NCBI GenBank assembly: GCA_019634245.1
Contig: JAHQVR010000332.1
Coordinates: forward strand, 1-32,589
DNA: 32,589 nt
Direction of reading: 5' to 3'
Source: Gammaproteobacteria bacterium
Lineage (GTDB): Bacteria > Pseudomonadota > Gammaproteobacteria > Granulosicoccales > Granulosicoccaceae
In this document: positions 24,357 through 30,634 of the stretch, one piece after another
How the letters are laid out: every line of letters begins with the position of its first letter
How positions within the stretch are numbered: the stretch's first letter is position 1
Program-made: the position numbers and the translations under genes
Notes under the pieces: model-generated
The model's database searches: none
What the model saw: only the letters and a program-made list of their open reading frames with translations
Told to the model about the DNA's origin: nothing

Positions 24357-26777
24357 GTGAAGAGTTATAAACAATACGACACTTATGCGCGGCCACCCAT
24401 CAACGCTCCGTCAGAGCTAAATTGGTTATTCCAGCCCGCCAATGGGGGCATGGACTCTTCGTCTCGAGCCTACAGGGGTTATCAAACCCAGCACACGGCC
24501 CGATTGCTTCGGCCTGCACGCCCCGTAAAGTTAGCGTTAGGATCAGACGATCTAGTCACTCTAAATAGTGTCGATGGCTCAACGGCTGTGTTGCTATTTG
24601 CAGTAAACGCTACAGGCATTAGTGATTATTCGGCCATTGGTTTGAATAACAACCCTATCCAAGAGATCGATACCACCATGCCTGGGGTAGCAGAGATCTC
24701 TCAGTGGTATCGTAATCAGGGGGGTTCTGCGCCCGATAAGAAATCAGGCAGTCATACCCTGCCATGTGTGTCTGTGTTTGACGCCACCACTTTAGCGGGT
24801 GAATCGTTTGTTATTCGCGCATCTTCAGCAACCACTTTGTGGTTGTCAATTCACCCCAATGAGATCTTCAACTCAGAGCGTGTCCATTCGGGCGGTATGG
24901 GCGGCGCAATAACTTTCGAGCATGCCCAAGCTCATTCAACATTACGTTCTTTGCCTGAGCCACTGGCAGATGTACGCGACGAATTCACAATTCCAAGAGG
25001 TACAGCGAGGGCTTACGAAGTTAACTCGGGTGAAGTGATTCAGATAGTCGATGTAGAAGGCCAGCAATGCTCTGATTTTATGGCCATGAGTTCTTGCGCG
25101 TTACATCAGGGTGTGGAGCGCTATATCGATTCTACAGTGACCCGCTCTATGGTACGTGGCGCCTACCCTTCTCCAGGGCTGTTTGATAAATTCTACGATC
25201 AAGATATGCAACCGCTATTGCTTTTAAAGCAAGACACGGTGGGCCGTCACGACACCTTTGCTTATGCGTGTACCGCCAGAGGATACGAAGAGCGCGGATT
25301 CTTTGGACATCTCAATTGCTCCGACAACATTTCTAATGCCTATGAACCCTTCGGCATTACCGCAAAAGCGGCTTGGCCCGCTATCAATTTCTTTTTTAAT
25401 TCTTGGATACATCATGGCGACAACCGAATTCAATCGGATGAAGCTTGGTCCCGTCCCGGTGACTACGTAGCGCTAGAAGCTCTGGCTGATCTTGTGGCGG
25501 TATCCACCGCTTGTCCCGATGATGTTGATCCTATAAATGGCTGGAATCCTACTGATGTGCATGTTCGCATCTACAAAAAACACTCACCAATACGACACGC
25601 CGTGGCTTATCGTAGTGAGCCAGATTCGGAGGCTATCTTGACTGAACACTCAGCCTTTCACGCACGCACGAGCGCGCTTACCAGACACTACAACGTGGCT
25701 AGAGACTTGTGGCTGCCCCAACTCTATGAAGGCACAGGCGCTGTTGAGGAATATCACGCCTGTCGTGAGGCCGTAACGGTGCAAGATTTATCCTCTTTAA
25801 GAAAATTTGATGTCCTCGGCCCAGATGCTGAAACGCTGTTACAGAAAGCGCTCACCCGGGATATCACAAAGCTCAGCGTTAACAGAGGCATTTACGCCTT
25901 GATCACTGACAAGATGGGAAGCGTTATCGACGACGGCACCCTGTTTCGATTGAGTGCGGATACGTTTCGCTGGTGTTGTGGCTCTGATGACAGCGGAATA
26001 CATTTGAGAGAAATAGCAAAAAAATTAAAACTAAATGTTTGGATAAAATCGTTATATTCGGCGTTGCCCAATCTGGCCATTCAGGGCCCCAAGAGTCGCG
26101 AGCTGATATCCCGCATTGCTTTTACACAACCCACTACTGCCGCTGCAGATCAGCTCAAGTGGTTCGGATCAACAGTGGCCCGCCTGCATGACCGCAACGG
26201 CGAACCATTCCAGTTAACGCGCACGGGTTACACCGGTGAACTGGGCTATGAGATATTCACACACCCAAATTCCGCTATAGCAATCTGGGATGCATTGATA
26301 GAAGCAGGCCAGGATCTTGGCGTAAAACCGATGGGGCTAGACGCTCTAGAAACCATCAGAATAGAAGCTGGGTTGATGGCCGCTGGTGCAGAATTTGGAC
26401 CAGATGTTGACGCCTTTGAAGCTGGGCTTGGTTTTGCCGTTGATTTGAAAAAATCAGACTATATCGGTAAGGACGCCTTGGTGCGAAATCAACAACAGCC
26501 CCGAAGAATGCTTAAAGGCTTAAAATTCAATGGCCATGAAGCTCCAATACAGGGCGATCCAGTGATGGTCGATCGTAGACAAATCGGGGTTGTTACCAGC
26601 GCTACGGTATCTCCCACACTGGATTGCGCCATCGCCATGGCAAGGCTAGCCGTGGAATACGCCGAACCGGGAACACACCTCGAAGTGGGCAAGCTTGATG
26701 GTCATGCTAAGCGTTTGCATGCCACGTGTTGCGATATCCCTTTTGTAGATCCCACTCGCAGTAGAGCACGAGCATAA
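24357..26777 (+). CDS. DUF1989-GcvT fusion: probable tetrahydrofolate-dependent demethylase or aminomethyltransferase
   Basis: About 806 residues with two halves. The first (to about residue 400) ends in a DUF1989 / urea-carboxylase-associated domain, including FTIPRGTARAYEVNSGEVIQ, QQCSDFMA, FGHLNCSDNI and NFFFNSW. It is preceded by a weaker beta-rich stretch that may be a second, diverged copy. The second half is a GcvT-type folate-binding domain with its C-terminal barrel: VQDLSSLRKFDVLGPDAE, RTGYTGELGYEIF, MGLDALETIRIEAGL, and DYIGKDAL. GcvT relatives (GcvT, DmdA, sarcosine and dimethylglycine enzymes) pass methyl or methylene groups to tetrahydrofolate. It is followed after 7 bases by a betaine-type importer. 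The start is uncertain: GTG 24357 is listed; TTG 24315, GTG 24342 and ATG 24450 are in-frame alternatives. Confidence 0.85.
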   Translation: MKSYKQYDTYARPPINAPSELNWLFQPANGGMDSSSRAYRGYQTQHTARLLRPARPVKLALGSDDLVTLNSVDGSTAVLLFAVNATGISDYSAIGLNNNPIQEIDTTMPGVAEISQWYRNQGGSAPDKKSGSHTLPCVSVFDATTLAGESFVIRASSATTLWLSIHPNEIFNSERVHSGGMGGAITFEHAQAHSTLRSLPEPLADVRDEFTIPRGTARAYEVNSGEVIQIVDVEGQQCSDFMAMSSCALHQGVERYIDSTVTRSMVRGAYPSPGLFDKFYDQDMQPLLLLKQDTVGRHDTFAYACTARGYEERGFFGHLNCSDNISNAYEPFGITAKAAWPAINFFFNSWIHHGDNRIQSDEAWSRPGDYVALEALADLVAVSTACPDDVDPINGWNPTDVHVRIYKKHSPIRHAVAYRSEPDSEAILTEHSAFHARTSALTRHYNVARDLWLPQLYEGTGAVEEYHACREAVTVQDLSSLRKFDVLGPDAETLLQKALTRDITKLSVNRGIYALITDKMGSVIDDGTLFRLSADTFRWCCGSDDSGIHLREIAKKLKLNVWIKSLYSALPNLAIQGPKSRELISRIAFTQPTTAAADQLKWFGSTVARLHDRNGEPFQLTRTGYTGELGYEIFTHPNSAIAIWDALIEAGQDLGVKPMGLDALETIRIEAGLMAAGAEFGPDVDAFEAGLGFAVDLKKSDYIGKDALVRNQQQPRRMLKGLKFNGHEAPIQGDPVMVDRRQIGVVTSATVSPTLDCAIAMARLAVEYAEPGTHLEVGKLDGHAKRLHATCCDIPFVDPTRSRARA

Positions 26778-26784
26778 TCATCTT

Positions 26785-27894
26785 ATGGCAGCAAGCACAG
26801 CTCAATCAGCCGTTACTCAAAGCGAACGCACTCAAACAACATCCGGCAACGCCGTAATTCAAGTTCGGGATGTTTGGAAAATTTTTGGTGAACGTGCACC
26901 CGAGGCGCTCGAGGCTATCCGTTCCGACAATCTTTCCAAACCAGAGGTACTAGAGAAGTTCGAGGCGGTCGTTGGCGTTCGAGAAGTGTCCTTCGATGTC
27001 CATGAAGCTGAAATCTTCTGCATTATGGGCTTGTCAGGATCTGGAAAATCGACCCTGGTACGCCACATCAATCGATTAATCGAACCAACACACGGGCAAA
27101 TTCTCGTCGGTGGCGTCGATGTGGGCAAGTTGAACAATCGAGAACTGCGATTGCTCAGAGCTGATCGCATTGGCATGGTGTTTCAAAACATGGCGCTTTT
27201 GCCACACCGCACTGTACGCGACAATATTGCGTTTGCGCTTGAGCTACGTAACGTGGATGCATTCACTCGCATGCAATTGGCGAACAAAGTCATCGACACA
27301 GTCAGCCTACAAGGCTACGGAGACCGTATGCCCTCGGAGCTATCCGGAGGTATGCAACAACGGGTTGGTCTTGCCAGAGCCCTGGCGGCAGATCCTGAGA
27401 TTTTGTTAATGGATGAACCTTTCTCCGCACTAGACCCTTTAATCCGGCGAGGCCTTCAGGATGAGTTCTTGGAACTCTCGGCGGTGATGGGTAAAACGAC
27501 CTTGTTTATCACACACGATTTAGACGAAGCGATTCGAATGGGTTCACGTATCGCTATCATGAAAGATGGCGTTATCGTTCAAATTGGAACACCAGAAGAT
27601 ATCGTGACGCGCCCAGCCGACGATTACGTAGCTGACTTCGTACAAGGGATTTCACGCCTCAAGCTCGTCTACGCCCATACTGTAATGACGCCTGTAGAGA
27701 ACTATGTGTCGACACACGGTCCATTGCAGAATCTAGAGCAATGGCCTTCGGCATCGTCTGAAGCTGATTTAAATACGCTCATCGATCTTGCCGTCGACAG
27801 CGAAAATCCTATTGCGATTAACGATGATAATAAGTGCGTGGGGATTGTGACCAAAGATGCACTACTTAGGGGTATACAAGGGGATGCATCATGA
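26785..27894 (+). CDS. Glycine betaine/proline-type ABC transporter ATP-binding protein (ProV/OpuAA-like)
   Basis: 369 residues: Walker A GLSGSGKST, Q-loop VFQNMALLPH, signature LSGGMQQRVGLARA, Walker B ILLMDEPFSALDP and switch His in FITHDLDEA. The N-terminal lead (VWKIFGERAPEALEAI) and the EIFCIMGLSGSGKST context are typical of the quaternary-ammonium-uptake family. The C-terminal roughly 60 residues look like one diverged CBS-type segment (CVGIVTKDALLRGI), which in relatives senses ionic strength or nucleotides. It is cytoplasmic and pairs with the permease, whose start overlaps its stop by 4 bases (ATGA). Substrates in this family include glycine betaine, choline, proline, carnitine and DMSP. 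The upstream demethylase-like gene suggests a catabolic rather than purely osmotic role. Confidence 0.92.
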   Translation: MAASTAQSAVTQSERTQTTSGNAVIQVRDVWKIFGERAPEALEAIRSDNLSKPEVLEKFEAVVGVREVSFDVHEAEIFCIMGLSGSGKSTLVRHINRLIEPTHGQILVGGVDVGKLNNRELRLLRADRIGMVFQNMALLPHRTVRDNIAFALELRNVDAFTRMQLANKVIDTVSLQGYGDRMPSELSGGMQQRVGLARALAADPEILLMDEPFSALDPLIRRGLQDEFLELSAVMGKTTLFITHDLDEAIRMGSRIAIMKDGVIVQIGTPEDIVTRPADDYVADFVQGISRLKLVYAHTVMTPVENYVSTHGPLQNLEQWPSASSEADLNTLIDLAVDSENPIAINDDNKCVGIVTKDALLRGIQGDAS

Positions 27895-29516
27895 GCACTA
27901 GCCCTGACAATATTGACGCCAGCACAAGCTTGGCCGACGTAGCGGCTGAGCGCCAGCAAGCAGTGGAGTCTGGCAGAGATGATCTAGAAGTCAGAAAAGC
28001 GTTCGGCACGTTTGCTGAAAAAAATCCCGACTACTACGCCGATACCTTCTTAAACATTCAACAATCAAAGCTTCCGTTTTTGCATTTCAACTTCGCAGCC
28101 ATGCTAGGGAGTTTTCTTTGGGCTGCACTTAGAGGAAATTGGTTACTTTTCTGGATTAGCTTTGCCACCGACATGATGGCGGCTGCGAATTTGGGCCTGG
28201 TGTATCGTTATTCCGTCGCAAAGGCACAGGCTATTTTGGATGAAAAAGCGTATTTAATTGAACGTTTTGATAACTGGACTACAGCCCATTTAATTGCTGC
28301 AATACTGTTTTTTATTGTTGGTCGACTCGTTGTCGGCTGGTTGGCCAATCGTCTGTACTACCGACAGTACAGTGCCTGGCGCATCAATTCCGCGGTTAAT
28401 TCCGGTGTTAAATCTTCCCGTTGGATTATCGCCGGGCTCATCGTAGCATTGGTGGCACCATTAACGCTGTACAGATCAACGCAAGATGCGCCAGATGCCA
28501 GAGCCTGCATCAAAGTAGCAAGAGCCATACAAGATGCGAAACCAGTAACGTTTAAACAACGGTTCGATTGCGTCACTATTTCAGAAGTTCCGACACTAGT
28601 TTGGTTGAAACGTCCTCCAGCGGTCTCTTGGGAACGTGCTGAGGACGGCACTCGCCAAAAAGTCATAAAAGAGTCCACTGCAAAACGACCAGTCAATTTA
28701 AATACTTGGCTCTCGGAGGTCACCGACCAAAGTATCGACGAAGCCAAAGTTCATTACGGGCACATTTTTGACGGAATCACCAAATGGCTTAGATCGTTGC
28801 TCAATGCCATCGAAGCCGTATTCGTCGGAACCCCATGGCCCGTGACCGCTGGCATGTTTTTATTGATTGCGTATTACTTCGCCGGGCCTAGAGTCGCCAT
28901 ATTCACAGCGGCCACTCTCTTTTATCTAGGGATATTTGGATTCTGGCAAACAGCGATGAGTACTGTGTCGATTGTTATTGCTTCAACGATAATTTGCGTG
29001 CTACTGGGCCTGCCATTAGGCGTTTGGGTGGGTAAATCCAGATTCGGCTCTATGATTGTCACACCGGTGCTCGATGTCATGCAAACGATTCCGTCGTTTG
29101 TTTACTTATTGCCAGCAGTTGCATTTTTCTCTATCGGGAAACCACCGGGGATACTAGCCACTGTCATTTTCTCTATGCCACCAATGGTACGGCTAACCGC
29201 ACTTGGAATAAAACAGGTACCTGAGTCAACCAAAGAAGCAGCGCTAGCTTTCGGCGCAAGCCCTCGGCAACTGCTGACACGGGTTGAGTTGCCGTTAGCG
29301 ACACCGTCCATCATGGCTGGACTAAATCAAGTGGTTATGATGAGTCTATCGATGGCAGTCATAGCCGCTATCATTGGTGCTGGCGGTTTGGGATTTATTG
29401 TTGTTGATGCACTCGGCCAAAGTGAAGTTGGGCGTGGCATGTTAGCGGGTATTGCCATCGCATTAATAGCGATGGTAATCGATCGAATTGTTCAAAGGGC
29501 CAATACGCAGCAATAG
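27891..29516 (+). CDS. Glycine betaine/proline-type ABC transporter permease (ProW-like) with long N-terminal extension
   Basis: 541 residues, far longer than ordinary ProW or OpuAB. The C-terminal roughly 220 residues are the standard BPD_transp_1 domain (LLGLPLGVWVGKS, TIPSFVYLLPAVAFF, ESTKEAALAFGASPRQLL, IIGAGGLGFIV). Before it are an N-terminal cytoplasmic part, a membrane pair (LHFNFAAMLGSFLWAALRGNWLLFWISF, resembling DUF2628-type segments), two further helices, and a soluble segment at about 200-290 containing two Cys. The extension could add regulation or substrate gating. The ATG overlaps the ATPase stop (ATGA). It is an inner-membrane protein working with the ATPase and the binding protein at 29614. 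Confidence 0.9.
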   Translation: MSTSPDNIDASTSLADVAAERQQAVESGRDDLEVRKAFGTFAEKNPDYYADTFLNIQQSKLPFLHFNFAAMLGSFLWAALRGNWLLFWISFATDMMAAANLGLVYRYSVAKAQAILDEKAYLIERFDNWTTAHLIAAILFFIVGRLVVGWLANRLYYRQYSAWRINSAVNSGVKSSRWIIAGLIVALVAPLTLYRSTQDAPDARACIKVARAIQDAKPVTFKQRFDCVTISEVPTLVWLKRPPAVSWERAEDGTRQKVIKESTAKRPVNLNTWLSEVTDQSIDEAKVHYGHIFDGITKWLRSLLNAIEAVFVGTPWPVTAGMFLLIAYYFAGPRVAIFTAATLFYLGIFGFWQTAMSTVSIVIASTIICVLLGLPLGVWVGKSRFGSMIVTPVLDVMQTIPSFVYLLPAVAFFSIGKPPGILATVIFSMPPMVRLTALGIKQVPESTKEAALAFGASPRQLLTRVELPLATPSIMAGLNQVVMMSLSMAVIAAIIGAGGLGFIVVDALGQSEVGRGMLAGIAIALIAMVIDRIVQRANTQQ

Positions 29517-29550
29517 CAAGGTCCTGAGGTGCGCGCTGTATCTCAAATTG

Positions 29551-29556
29551 TATAAT
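29551..29556 (+). promoter_or_regulatory. Possible -10 box before the binding-protein gene
   Basis: TATAAT matches the consensus exactly and lies 58 bases before the binding-protein ATG in the 97-base gap after the permease. No good -35 box is seen 17 bases upstream. It may give extra expression of the binding protein, which importers usually need in excess. Confidence 0.4.
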
Positions 29557-29613
29557 CGCCTGTGTTGCGTTTCAGGTGCAATATTGTTTAAACACACGAA
29601 GAGGAAATAAATA

Positions 29614-30561
29614 ATGAAGTTACGAAACCAGGTTGTGGCTGCTGCATTGGTGTTTTGCAGTAGTGCAGTCCATGCGCAGGAAAAAGTGGCCATATCTGAC
29701 TTAAGTTGGACAGGTGCCAAGGCTATAGGGCATGTGTTAGCCGCCGTTATCAACGGGCCTCTAGGTTCAGAAGCAGAGATCGTGGAAGGGCTATCAGAGC
29801 AAGCCGTCATTGCGGCCGGCATGGACAAGGGTGATGGTTCTGTTGATGTATACACCGATATGTGGATGCCCAATCAGCAAGCCATCTGGGACAAGTATAT
29901 CGATGGTGCCAAGTCAGTGGCTGCCAATAAGCCCTACGCTGGAACACAAATGATGTATGTTCCTTCCTATATGGCGGACAAAGTAAGCTCATTTGATGAT
30001 CTACAAAAGCCGGAAATCGCTGCCATGTTCGACAAAGACGGCAACGGTAAAGGTGAATTCTGGGCGGGCGACGCAGGCTGGAAATCCACCAAAATGTGGC
30101 AGGTAAAATTCAAAAGTTATGGGCTGAGTGAGCTTTGGGAACCAGAAATTGTTCCACAAGCAACATTCCTGGCGCAGTTAAAAGGTGCTATTGCTGGCGA
30201 AGATCCTATTTTGTTTTACTACTGGACGCCTGAGTGGATTCACGCAGCTTACGAGTTAAGCCCTTTGAGCGAAGCAGGAAGAACCGAGGGATGTGAGGAT
30301 GTCAAACTGGATCAGGAAGATTGGTTGGAAGTATCAACGTTTAACTGCGAAAACAAGGATGCAACCATCTATGTGGCCTACTCTAAATCACTTGAAGATC
30401 GTAACCCTGCTGCTGCGAAATTTTTATCGCAGGTGCAGTTAGACCCAGATACTATCAATAGCTGGATTCTATCTATTGGTAGAGACGGTGAAGACCCAGC
30501 AGACGTCGCTGAGACATGGGTTGAGGAGAATATGGATATCGTTGAGACTTGGATTAACTAA
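29614..30561 (+). CDS. Glycine betaine/proline-type ABC transporter substrate-binding protein (ProX/OpuAC-like)
   Basis: 315 residues with a signal peptide (VVAAALVFCSSAVHA, cleavage before QEKVA), so it is periplasmic. The mature protein matches the OpuAC family: DLSWTGAKAIGHV near the start, VDVYTDMWMPNQQAIWDKY, and PILFYYWTPEWIHAAYEL. These carry the Trp and Tyr residues that typically box a quaternary ammonium or sulfonium head group. Two Cys (GCEDV and TFNCENK) may form a disulfide. A good ribosome site, GAGGAA (29601-29606), precedes the ATG. It is the last gene of the importer operon, followed by a strong terminator. The ligand could be betaine, choline, carnitine, DMSP or a related methylated compound. 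Confidence 0.92.
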   Translation: MKLRNQVVAAALVFCSSAVHAQEKVAISDLSWTGAKAIGHVLAAVINGPLGSEAEIVEGLSEQAVIAAGMDKGDGSVDVYTDMWMPNQQAIWDKYIDGAKSVAANKPYAGTQMMYVPSYMADKVSSFDDLQKPEIAAMFDKDGNGKGEFWAGDAGWKSTKMWQVKFKSYGLSELWEPEIVPQATFLAQLKGAIAGEDPILFYYWTPEWIHAAYELSPLSEAGRTEGCEDVKLDQEDWLEVSTFNCENKDATIYVAYSKSLEDRNPAAAKFLSQVQLDPDTINSWILSIGRDGEDPADVAETWVEENMDIVETWIN

Positions 30562-30598
30562 TCGGTAAAAGAAACCTTTAGTTCAAGCCTTACCAATC

Positions 30599-30633
30599 AA
30601 AGGCATCAGTACAAAAAGTGCTGATGCCTTTTT
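30599..30633. terminator. Intrinsic terminator after the importer operon
   Basis: AAAGGCATCAG (30599-30609) pairs perfectly with CTGATGCCTTT (30621-30631). Three more pairs (TAC with GTG, one of them wobble) close on an AAAAA loop. A run of five T (30629-30633) follows on the plus strand. The stop of the convergent reductive dehalogenase-like gene is two bases away, so the stem probably also ends that transcript, though only three T follow it on the minus strand. Confidence 0.9.
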
Positions 30634-30634
30634 C

